Shown here piece by piece: positions 1 to 6,298 of a stretch of 8,560 bases of DNA. A program made the position numbers and the translations under genes. The stretch is taken from positions 1 to 8,560 of the forward strand of contig JAZQRZ010000057.1 of the NCBI GenBank assembly GCA_045629845.1, given 5' to 3'. Below the pieces are notes generated by a model. That model was not told the DNA's origin, did no database searches, and worked only from the letters and a program-made list of their open reading frames with translations. Origin of the DNA: UBA9715 sp045629845. GTDB lineage: Bacteria > Actinomycetota > Coriobacteriia > Coriobacteriales > Eggerthellaceae. Positions within the stretch are counted from its first letter, which is position 1, and the number at the start of each line of letters is the position of its first letter.

Positions 1-765
1 AAGGTTAGCTACAGCGCCGCCACGGCTGTAGCCAGCTATCCAAATTTTCACGTTGTCACCAGGTTGTGTGTTTGATTCGATGTACGGAAGTATGAAGCCT
101 AATACGCTGTCACGAGCTTCTGCAAAACCCTGGTGGTCGCCGCTGTTTCCAACCAAAAGGTTGCTAGCCCATTCGGCTTCGTAGCTAATTCCGCGTACGC
201 CTACAACAAACAACTTGTAGGTCTTATTTGTGCCGTTATTTGCGAGTTCAATATCTTTATGACCGATTGCGACACCAATATTTGATTCTTTTAACGGAGC
301 GGCGTCATAACCAGGATTAAGTTGGATGTCTTCACAACCAATGCCGCCTTCGCCAAGGAAGGCAATGATGTTCTTTCCTTTGGTTGCATAACTTGCTTCT
401 GCGCTAGAATTACCAGCTGCAGCAGCTAAGCACACTGATGCGTACCCTAGTTTGTCGTTATAGGTGCTAGAACTTGTAGCAAATAGATTGTCTGAGTAAT
501 TAAGCACGACCTGAAGGTCGCTAATTGAATTGGTGGCAGATGGAAAGCCTACGTTGAATTCGTTGTCTGAACTGGCAATTTGTAAGTCAGATGCATCGCC
601 AGGAGTATAGCTAGAACTATGCGAATCTTCAGCTATTGCAGAAGAAGTAAATGGCACCATGCAGGTTGCAAGCAAGAATGCCATGAGCAAGCATAGTGCC
701 GTTCGTAAGGTATATGCAGCACCTTTCTGTGTGCTAGTAGAGCATCGAGGGTTACCGGCGGCCAT
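1..765 (-). CDS. Secreted lipase-like alpha/beta hydrolase, N-terminal part (3' end outside window)
   Basis: An open frame of 255 codons runs off the left edge without a stop. The predicted N-terminus has a basic region, a hydrophobic stretch at about residues 22-38 and a likely signal peptidase I site after Ala-Ile-Ala (about residue 45), so the protein is probably exported. The last visible residues read WIAGYSRGGAVANL; GYSRGG fits the Gly-x-Ser-x-Gly nucleophile elbow of lipase/esterase alpha/beta hydrolases, with Ser247 as the presumed nucleophile. The Asp and His of the triad would lie beyond the window. The substrate cannot be deduced. I chose ATG at 765, preceded by GTGGGG six bases upstream; an in-frame GTG at 777 with AGGTAGG upstream is a real alternative, and a stop at 786-784 bars anything longer. 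It lies 156 bases past ccmD on the same strand, and nothing ties it functionally to cytochrome maturation. Confidence 0.8.
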   Translation of the reverse strand, partial: MAAGNPRCSTSTQKGAAYTLRTALCLLMAFLLATCMVPFTSSAIAEDSHSSSYTPGDASDLQIASSDNEFNVGFPSATNSISDLQVVLNYSDNLFATSSSTYNDKLGYASVCLAAAAGNSSAEASYATKGKNIIAFLGEGGIGCEDIQLNPGYDAAPLKESNIGVAIGHKDIELANNGTNKTYKLFVVGVRGISYEAEWASNLLVGNSGDHQGFAEARDSVLGFILPYIESNTQPGDNVKIWIAGYSRGGAVANL

Positions 766-858
766 ATCACACCCCACTTTAACCTACCTGCATTGCCTAG
801 CAGATGCCTATCTATGACTACCCTAAACATAAGGGCCTCAGATGGCATTAGATTTGTT

Positions 859-887
859 CATCATACGCCAGAAGTTGGCAGATGATG
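859..887 (-). repeat. Imperfect inverted repeat downstream of ccmD
   Basis: CATCAT plus GCCA pair with TGGC plus ATGATG around a five-base loop, interrupted by a 2x2 internal mismatch (10 pairs in all). It lies 34 bases past the ccmD stop, in the 156-base gap before the lipase-like gene. The minus-strand sequence after the stem (AACAAATC) is not a U-tract, so a standard intrinsic terminator is not supported. It may still mark the 3' end of the ccm transcript or lie in the leader of the next gene. I see no convincing promoter in this gap. Confidence 0.4.
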
Positions 888-921
888 GGGTGTGTTGGTC
901 AACCGATTGGAAACAAAAAGT

Positions 922-1113
922 CTAGTCGATATTTGATTGGAGTTTAGCAACTGTTTCTTCAAGAACAGCCATCTGAGCTTCAGTCTTTTTAAGGCCACGC
1001 ATGGTAATAAGTACGTACACCAAAAGAGCTGCCCAAACAATGGCATAAGCGCCAATAATGAACGGTGCGCTGGGAAGAACGGTGCTGTAAATATCTGCAA
1101 GAATCGGATTCAT
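922..1113 (-). CDS. ccmD: CcmD-like small heme exporter subunit
   Basis: A 63-residue protein with a short N-terminal segment, one membrane helix at about residues 17-38 and a charged, heptad-like C-terminal tail (about 41-60) that could form a coiled coil. This architecture and the position directly after ccmC are typical of CcmD, which stabilises the CcmABC-CcmE complex and helps release heme-loaded CcmE. CcmD proteins are poorly conserved, so the call rests mainly on size, topology and context. The ATG at 1113 has a good Shine-Dalgarno, GAAAGGA at 1127-1121, seven bases upstream. It is the last gene of the operon, 56 bases after ccmC across a hairpin-bearing gap. Confidence 0.8.
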   Translation of the reverse strand: MNPILADIYSTVLPSAPFIIGAYAIVWAALLVYVLITMRGLKKTEAQMAVLEETVAKLQSNID

Positions 1114-1138
1114 AGGTATGTCCTTTCAAATAGTTAAT

Positions 1139-1169
1139 CGCAAGTTTAGGGGGACTCCCCAATCTTGCG
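1139..1169 (-). repeat. Intercistronic hairpin between ccmC and ccmD
   Basis: CGCAAG (1139-1144) pairs with CTTGCG (1164-1169), and inside them GGGG pairs with CCCC around a tiny loop, with small asymmetric internal loops between. It begins directly at the ccmC stop codon. On the minus strand it is followed by ATTAACTATTTG rather than a run of U, so it is unlikely to be an efficient intrinsic terminator. It leaves the ccmD ribosome binding site (1127-1121) free. A role in mRNA processing, 3' end protection or partial attenuation is plausible but inferred. Confidence 0.6.
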
Positions 1170-1928
1170 TTAGTCTTCGAGTTGTTCCTTCAAAGCCTGC
1201 ATACGTTCGTCAAGGCGTGCTTGGCGGAAACGGAAACGATACAGCGCGAAAGCAACAAGCATCATTCCAACCATTATGAGCATGACTGTGAGAGCCATAT
1301 CGGGCGCCATACCGCCTTCGCGAGCTACAACAGGATGAATGCTTGATGGAATAAGGCGCGTAATCATGAAGCAAATAGGTACGTCAACCAGCGCAATGAT
1401 GCTGATAACACCAGAATAAGCAGCGCGTTTCTCGGGTTCATCAACCGCATTTCTCAAAACAAAATACGCAATGATGATTAGCATCAGAATGAGATAGGTG
1501 GTCAGACGGGGTTCCCAAGTCCACCAAACACCCCATTCAAAGCGCGTCCAAAGGTCGCCAGTAATCATAGTGAATACAACGAACAGCAGTGAAATTTCCA
1601 TTGCAACGCGCGAACAGGTATCGAAACGCTGATTACGCGAGATAAGGAATCGAATACCGTAATACGCCGCAAAGAATAACGCGACAAATGACACGATTGC
1701 TACGGGCATATGGAAATAGAAAATCTTCTGGCTTAACAGCTGCTGGTGAGTAACCATTACGTCGCCGACAAGCTCGGGAGAGCTAAGAGCGGCCCCGTTT
1801 ACCGGCGCGGCATACAGAAACGCCATGAGAAAGCCGACCGTCGTTAGAATTGCCCCTAGCGCAAGCGCAGGTATAGCCACTTTGTCTGGCCACTGCCCAG
1901 CCTCGGGTAATTTCACCTTCTTTGACAT
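1170..1928 (-). CDS. ccmC: Heme exporter CcmC (heme loading of CcmE)
   Basis: A 252-residue polytopic membrane protein with about six helices. CcmC binds heme on the outer face of the membrane through its tryptophan-rich WWD domain and two histidines, and passes it to CcmE. The WWD signature is clear at residues 132-143 (WGVWWTWEPRLT); the usual family form is WVWDARLT, so Glu-Pro replaces Asp-Ala. The flanking heme-ligand histidines are His73 (YFHMP) and His198 (SIHPV). The C-terminal tail (about 232-252) is highly charged and helix-prone, as is that of CcmD. I chose ATG 1928 because GGAG (1938-1935) lies six bases upstream; a longer TTG-started version would begin inside that ribosome binding site. 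It lies 56 bases after ccmB. Confidence 0.95.
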   Translation of the reverse strand: MSKKVKLPEAGQWPDKVAIPALALGAILTTVGFLMAFLYAAPVNGAALSSPELVGDVMVTHQQLLSQKIFYFHMPVAIVSFVALFFAAYYGIRFLISRNQRFDTCSRVAMEISLLFVVFTMITGDLWTRFEWGVWWTWEPRLTTYLILMLIIIAYFVLRNAVDEPEKRAAYSGVISIIALVDVPICFMITRLIPSSIHPVVAREGGMAPDMALTVMLIMVGMMLVAFALYRFRFRQARLDERMQALKEQLED

Positions 1929-1950
1929 ATATAACTCCAATCTTTACTAA

Positions 1951-1983
1951 TCTTTTGATGCTGGTCTTTAAGGCATCAAAAGA
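1951..1983 (-). repeat. Perfect 11-bp inverted repeat between ccmB and ccmC
   Basis: TCTTTTGATGC (1951-1961) and GCATCAAAAGA (1973-1983) are perfect complements around an 11-base spacer. The structure begins one base after the ccmB stop and ends 12 bases before the ccmC Shine-Dalgarno. On the minus strand the 3' arm is A-rich and is followed by TTAGTAAAG, so it lacks the U-tract of an intrinsic terminator. It most likely acts in the mRNA (stability or processing) or is a protein-binding palindrome; the sequence cannot decide between these. Confidence 0.65.
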
Positions 1984-1984
1984 G

Positions 1985-2689
1985 CTATGCCGAAATCACG
2001 TAGTCGTAAAGTACCCAGCACAAAAGCAGCATGACTACGTCATAGCCGCCTGCAAGCACTAAGGGCATTACGAATTGATCAGTCCAGAATTCAGTTCCAA
2101 TAATTGCGCCCGTTGTGGCCGTAACGCAGGCATACAGCAACGGGTAAATTAGCGGTATAAATAAGACGGCAAGCAGGACATCTTTGCTGCGCGTATTGAT
2201 GGTGATCGTTGAAAGCATGGTACCAACGCCAGCCATGCCTATGGTGCCTACAAGAAGAGGCGCAACTATGGCAGGTAGTGTAGGTGCTACTGGTTCACCC
2301 GTCATAAAGAAGAAGTAGAAAAGCGGAACGGTTATTACTTCAACAGCAAGCATGAAGAAGATATTCGTAGTTGCTTTTGCCAAGAAGATGACCGATCGAT
2401 CAAGCGGTACAAGCAAAATGCCTTCCATGCAGCCTTGCTCTTTTTCGTGTGCGAATGAACGACCAAGACCAAGGAGTGAGGTAAATACGATAAGAACCCA
2501 CAAGAGACCGCCACCCATATGGGCAATATCAAGTCCTCGAGCAGTGAGCGCAAGTGATGCACCATATACAATGATGACTAAAAGGGCGTAAATACCCATT
2601 GAAGTAATCATTTCACGCGTGCGGAATTCCTGGCGCAAATCTTTCTTTAGAAGCGTAATGTAATGCGTAAAAGTTGAAGGTTGCTTCAA
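1985..2689 (-). CDS. ccmB: Heme exporter membrane subunit CcmB
   Basis: A 234-residue integral membrane protein with about six helices, the usual size for CcmB. It is the permease partner of the CcmA ATPase in the complex that drives release of heme-loaded CcmE from CcmC-CcmD. The cytoplasmic N-terminus (LLKKDLRQEFRTRE) fits the conserved start of the family, and the loop FAHEKEQGCMEGILLVPLDR (residues 79-98) corresponds to the conserved coupling region. The start is TTG at 2689, directly abutting the ccmA stop (2692-2690). A G-rich stretch (GGGGGTGG) upstream could serve as ribosome binding site, but translational coupling to ccmA is likely. The first in-frame ATG (Met27) would remove the conserved N-terminal segment and is less likely. 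Confidence 0.93.
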   Translation of the reverse strand: MKQPSTFTHYITLLKKDLRQEFRTREMITSMGIYALLVIIVYGASLALTARGLDIAHMGGGLLWVLIVFTSLLGLGRSFAHEKEQGCMEGILLVPLDRSVIFLAKATTNIFFMLAVEVITVPLFYFFFMTGEPVAPTLPAIVAPLLVGTIGMAGVGTMLSTITINTRSKDVLLAVLFIPLIYPLLYACVTATTGAIIGTEFWTDQFVMPLVLAGGYDVVMLLLCWVLYDYVISA

Positions 2690-3400
2690 TTAAGCCACCC
2701 CCATACCAACAGTTTCGCGGTACAGCTGAGAAAAAGCACCGAAATCAATATCTTCTTTGGCAGCGAAACTAATGATTTGCCCTTTTGCTAAAACCAAGGC
2801 GTGCGAGCATATGTCATAGCCCTTTTGCAGGTCGTGACTAACCATAACAAAGGTTTTATCGGTGCGAATATCACTAATAAGCTCGTCAAAGATCTCGACT
2901 GCGTGTGGGTCAAGTCCTGAATAAGGCTCGTCAAGAAATACAACGCGTGGGTTATGTACCAGAGCGCGCGCAATCGAAACACGTTGGGTCATGCCGCGCG
3001 AAAACGTACGTACCTGATCAAGTCTTCTATGGGATAGACCAACTGCATCAAGCAACTCACGAGCGCGCTGTTCTGGGTTGGTGACGCCATACAGCTTAGC
3101 GTAAAGCACCAGATTTTCTTCAGCAGTTAAGTCAGGATAAAGCATAGAAGCATGGGAAATCATACCGATGCAATTACGTGCTTCATCAGGGTTCTCTTTA
3201 AGATCTATACCGCAAATATAGACCGAACCGTCGCTTGGGCGCGTCAATGTTGAGAGTATGCGTAAAAGCGTGGTCTTCCCTGCCCCGTTGGGGCCAAAGA
3301 TTGACAGAAAAGCACCTTCTGGAAGTTCGAAGGTTACATCATCGATGGCTTTTCGTGTACCAAAGACCTTACTTAAATGTTGCGTCTCAACTGCGTTCAT
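2690..3400 (-). CDS. ccmA: Heme exporter ATPase CcmA
   Basis: A 236-residue ABC ATPase, the cytoplasmic energy source of the CcmABCD complex. Visible motifs: Walker A GPNGAGKT (36-43), a Q-loop region with His (ISHAS, 81-85) instead of Gln, the ABC signature FSRGMTQR (133-140), Walker B VVFLDEP (153-159), D-loop SGLDPH and switch His189 (VSHD). In CcmA, ATP hydrolysis is needed to release holo-CcmE rather than to move heme across the membrane. ATG 3400 is chosen because AAAGGA lies six bases upstream and the protein then opens directly with the ABC domain; an ATG at 3418 (six residues longer) has a weaker site. The gene overlaps the end of ccmF by 14 bases and abuts ccmB, indicating translational coupling. 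Confidence 0.95.
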   Translation of the reverse strand: MNAVETQHLSKVFGTRKAIDDVTFELPEGAFLSIFGPNGAGKTTLLRILSTLTRPSDGSVYICGIDLKENPDEARNCIGMISHASMLYPDLTAEENLVLYAKLYGVTNPEQRARELLDAVGLSHRRLDQVRTFSRGMTQRVSIARALVHNPRVVFLDEPYSGLDPHAVEIFDELISDIRTDKTFVMVSHDLQKGYDICSHALVLAKGQIISFAAKEDIDFGAFSQLYRETVGMGVA

Positions 3401-5501
3401 CGGCTTTCCTTTTACCATTTCTTCTACCGACAAGCGCGCAAAGCGTACCGACCATAAGCATGCCAAAGCCAATCCATACCAGAAGAATGAATTGATTAAT
3501 GCGAACATCAAGCGAAAAATCCCCGTTTGAATTAACACCCCTGTAAACCACAAACAGGTCTTCTTCGGGGAAGGTTATAACGCTGGCATTTTGCTTTTGC
3601 TGTTGGGTAATGGTGTCAAGTTGAATTGAGGGATTGACCTGCCCAATTAGTGCATCATTCTTGTATACATCGAAAGTTACTTCATACAGAACCGAATTAC
3701 TTTCAACACTGTTGTCAGTAATTGAATTGCTTACATATTCAAGGCGATATTCGTTAACTTCAAAAGCTTCTGCGGTATCAGCAGCCTCATCATATTTCAT
3801 GTAGCCAGATTCTTCGTAAACGTACATGTTTGATCCGATGAGACCGACAAGGATGACACCCATTGCAATGTGAGCAAACGTACCGCCAATGGCGCTAGCG
3901 CGCTTTGAGGGTGTCTTAATGCTGCGTACAAACATGAATAAGGCGTTGAAGAACAATAGTGCCGCAACAAGTAAACCAACAAGCGCTAGGCCGTTGTAAT
4001 ACCAAGACGGGCCCGCCTCAAGAAGTGTTTGAGCTTTGCTATCAGCCTTAGCCATGGTGGCATCATAAACAGGCACCAATTGGGTAGCCCACCAGAACGC
4101 AAGAAGCGCAAAGAGGACAAGTGCGCAGATTGCAGGAATACGAGCTTGATGTACAAACTTCTTTAAATCAGTTTTACCCCACGCCAAAAGCGGGCACACT
4201 GCAAGAATTAAGAGGTATACGATACCAAGTGGACGCGCAACTGCTTCGTAAGCGGTAGTGCCTAAAGAATTGCCTCCAAAAGGCAGCCATGATGGCAAAG
4301 CAGAAGCAACCGTCATATACGTTAATAACAGCGTGAAGATAATCATAATGACGTTGTTGAAGTAATATGCAGCGTCTTTCGAAAGCATATTTTCAATATC
4401 GTCAGCACCTTCGGTATCGGGGCCAAACGATTTCCAACGCACAATGATTCCAATCAGGGGCACTATAATCGAAACGACAATCAAGCCGCCAAACAGCGCA
4501 AGTGAAACTGGGTCGCCCGCAAAGGCATGCACTGATTCAACGATGCCAGAACGTGTAATAAAGGTAGCGACGATAACAAAGGTAAATGCCAGGCATGAAC
4601 ACATAATGGCCCAGCGCTTGAAAGCGCCACGCTGACGATACACCGTAAGGGTGTGAACAAGTGCGACGCATACAAGCCAAGAAAGAAGACTAGCGTTTTC
4701 TACAGGGTCCCAACCCCAGTAGCCGCCCCAACCCAATACAACATAAGCCCAAACTGCACCGAGGCCAATGCCAGCGCCCAAGAAAAGCCAGCTAGCAATA
4801 ACAAAGCGAGTTGTTTGCTGGACCCATGTTTTCGAGGCATCATTTACGATAAGTGCTGCGATGGCGTAGGCAAACGGAATTGTGAGGCCTGCATAGCCAA
4901 TAAACAGCATGGGTGGATGAATGGCCATTGCCCAATGTTCAAGCAGCTGATTCATGCTGTACATCGAAGATACCGAAGTTAAGCTGCCGTCTTCATTAAA
5001 GTAGCTTGCTGGTGTTGCAACAAACGGCATATTGCCATCAGAGAAAAGCAGAACGCCAGCAAAGATTGCGACAACAACGGATGTAACCGCCATTGCTAAG
5101 GTGTCTAACGATTCATTAAGTTCGGCGTTAGTGGCCTTCTTTTTTCGGACCAAAAGGCGTCCAAGGATGATGCTGTTGAACATGGCGATAAGGAACGTCC
5201 AGAACAAGAGCGATCCTGCGCGGCCAGCCCAGAGGCCAGCTAGCTTATATAACCAAGCAAAGCCATCCGTTGATAACGAGCGTTCCTCTAAAACATACTT
5301 GATAGAGTAATCGCCTGTCATAAAACAGAAAACAAGGATAAGACAGCAGATAAGCAGTGATAACGCACTTACTGCGACTGCTATACGTCCAATTTTGCTA
5401 AGGATAGACTGTTTTGCGAAATGGCCAACAAATAGACCGCACGCCGCAATTATTGCTGCAGCAAATGCTGCTATAAGAAGAGCTGAACCTGCAGTAACCA
5501 T
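3387..5501 (-). CDS. ccmF: Cytochrome c heme lyase subunit CcmF
   Basis: A 704-residue polytopic membrane protein that takes heme from CcmE and attaches it to CxxCH motifs of apocytochromes. The WWD domain is at residues 257-276 (GWGGYWGWDPVENAS). The four histidines expected as heme ligands are recognisable: His195 (HPPML), His283 (LVHTL), His325 (ESVHAF) and His544 (GGTFAHIAMG). A periplasmic domain of about 115 residues (about 560-675) precedes the last helix and a basic cytoplasmic tail. Length is at the upper end for the family. ATG 5501 has AAGG seven bases upstream and follows the ccmE stop by two bases. In classical systems CcmF works with CcmH (and CcmI); none is encoded nearby, so CcmF may act alone as in variant System I*. 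Confidence 0.96.
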   Translation of the reverse strand: MVTAGSALLIAAFAAAIIAACGLFVGHFAKQSILSKIGRIAVAVSALSLLICCLILVFCFMTGDYSIKYVLEERSLSTDGFAWLYKLAGLWAGRAGSLLFWTFLIAMFNSIILGRLLVRKKKATNAELNESLDTLAMAVTSVVVAIFAGVLLFSDGNMPFVATPASYFNEDGSLTSVSSMYSMNQLLEHWAMAIHPPMLFIGYAGLTIPFAYAIAALIVNDASKTWVQQTTRFVIASWLFLGAGIGLGAVWAYVVLGWGGYWGWDPVENASLLSWLVCVALVHTLTVYRQRGAFKRWAIMCSCLAFTFVIVATFITRSGIVESVHAFAGDPVSLALFGGLIVVSIIVPLIGIIVRWKSFGPDTEGADDIENMLSKDAAYYFNNVIMIIFTLLLTYMTVASALPSWLPFGGNSLGTTAYEAVARPLGIVYLLILAVCPLLAWGKTDLKKFVHQARIPAICALVLFALLAFWWATQLVPVYDATMAKADSKAQTLLEAGPSWYYNGLALVGLLVAALLFFNALFMFVRSIKTPSKRASAIGGTFAHIAMGVILVGLIGSNMYVYEESGYMKYDEAADTAEAFEVNEYRLEYVSNSITDNSVESNSVLYEVTFDVYKNDALIGQVNPSIQLDTITQQQKQNASVITFPEEDLFVVYRGVNSNGDFSLDVRINQFILLVWIGFGMLMVGTLCALVGRRNGKRKADERS

Positions 5502-5503
5502 AG

Positions 5504-6172
5504 TTAACCTTCTAAGGCTACATCGGTTGCAGTGAACAGCCCATCAGTGCCAATGGATCCAGTAAGGACCGCCTTTGAGCCTTCTTCAAAGCTATCAGGC
5601 AATGCGCCAACAAACTTTACGTGAAGTTCGTAGGCAGAGGCCGAATCAAGAAGCACAAAGCGATCATCAGCATCTACACCTGCAATGGTTCCAGGCTTCA
5701 CTACGCCAAACACTTTAACAGGCTTGTTCAAAACTGCATCACCATAGGTAAGCAGTTCTTCAACACCTAAAGCACCTTCTGCGTTTTCGTACTTTGAAGG
5801 ACACTTAGTTACCAGTTCTGAGCAATTAAGGTAACCTTCAGAGCTCATCTTTCCAGTACAAATAGCGGTAACATCATTGCCAAACGTAGCTGCTACACCA
5901 CCCTCGTAACGAACATCAAGGGGCTTTTTAGCATCGGTATCTTCCTGGTTATCATAGATTTGGAAGGTCAGGACATCGTCGTTGATGCTGAATGAGTTTT
6001 CGACAACATTACCCGTAACCTGAATCTTTGCATCGTTGTTAATTTCGAGCGCTTCAGCTATCGAGACGGTTCTTGCGGCTGAGTTGCCCCCAACTACTGC
6101 AAGTACAACGATTAAGACAATGACAATAAGGCCGGTTACCACTCCCATACGTCGCTTAGTTTTCGAATTCAT
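5504..6172 (-). CDS. ccmE: Heme chaperone CcmE, Cys-x3-Tyr variant with two tandem OB-like domains
   Basis: A 222-residue membrane-anchored periplasmic heme chaperone: a basic N-terminus, one helix at about residues 10-28, then two similar beta-rich domains (about 47-128 and 148-219). CcmE carries heme from CcmC to CcmF. The first domain ends with CPSKY, giving Cys124 and Tyr128 where classical CcmE has His-x3-Tyr; this Cys variant is known from Desulfovibrio and archaea. The second domain repeats the same pattern (VxGxV, then V[KR][FY]xG, then TGxxxxxG) but stops where the heme motif would follow, so it lacks both residues. Ordinary CcmE is about 150 residues, in line with an added domain. 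ATG 6172 is preceded by AGGAG; an upstream in-frame extension is unlikely because the membrane anchor directly follows this start. First gene of the operon. Confidence 0.92.
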   Translation of the reverse strand: MNSKTKRRMGVVTGLIVIVLIVVLAVVGGNSAARTVSIAEALEINNDAKIQVTGNVVENSFSINDDVLTFQIYDNQEDTDAKKPLDVRYEGGVAATFGNDVTAICTGKMSSEGYLNCSELVTKCPSKYENAEGALGVEELLTYGDAVLNKPVKVFGVVKPGTIAGVDADDRFVLLDSASAYELHVKFVGALPDSFEEGSKAVLTGSIGTDGLFTATDVALEG

Positions 6173-6232
6173 CGTTCTCCTGTTCTGGCCTGTGAACCCG
6201 CTTATTTCACCAGGCAAATCATTTAGCGATTC

Positions 6233-6260
6233 ATTATCTCGCGAAACGTTGAAACTTCGC
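6233..6260 (-). promoter_or_regulatory. Candidate promoter/operator region upstream of ccmE
   Basis: The 126-base gap between the regulator gene and ccmE is the only long space before the operon. On the minus strand it contains GATAAT (6238-6233), a fair -10 match, about 60 bases before the ccmE start. Immediately upstream lies GCGAA...TTCGC (6241-6260), an inverted repeat with 5-base arms that also contains the direct repeat GAAAC-GTT-GAAAC on the plus strand. No good -35 hexamer is found at 17 bases, which would suit an activator-dependent promoter, but the match is short and could be chance. No terminator was found after the regulator gene, so read-through into ccmE is also possible. Confidence 0.3.
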
Positions 6261-6298
6261 TTCGAGTCACGTAAACCCTACAATGACGTCGCAAGTCT

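Noticed and set aside
821..835. CCCT...AGGG inverted repeat upstream of the lipase-like gene
   Set aside because: The arms are only four bases and there is no supporting context; it is expected by chance.
633..848. 71-codon minus-strand open frame across the start of the lipase-like gene
   Set aside because: It overlaps the lipase-like gene in another frame, has no recognisable domain, and the lipase frame carries the signal peptide and nucleophile motif.
1139..1169. Terminator between ccmC and ccmD
   Set aside because: There is a stem, but it is followed by ATTAACTATTTG rather than a U-tract, and ccmD belongs with the operon.
3401..3553. N-terminal hydrophobic extension of CcmA from an upstream start
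   Set aside because: The extension lies inside the ccmF coding end in another frame, and a good ribosome binding site precedes ATG 3400, where the ABC domain begins.
4653..4982. 109-codon plus-strand open frame inside ccmF, with several Cys residues
   Set aside because: It lies opposite the conserved WWD region of ccmF; the cysteines are scattered and form no CxxCH or metal-binding pattern.
6173..6217. Longer CcmE start 15 codons upstream
   Set aside because: The extension contains the AGGAG ribosome binding site of ATG 6172 and would put a polar segment before the membrane anchor.
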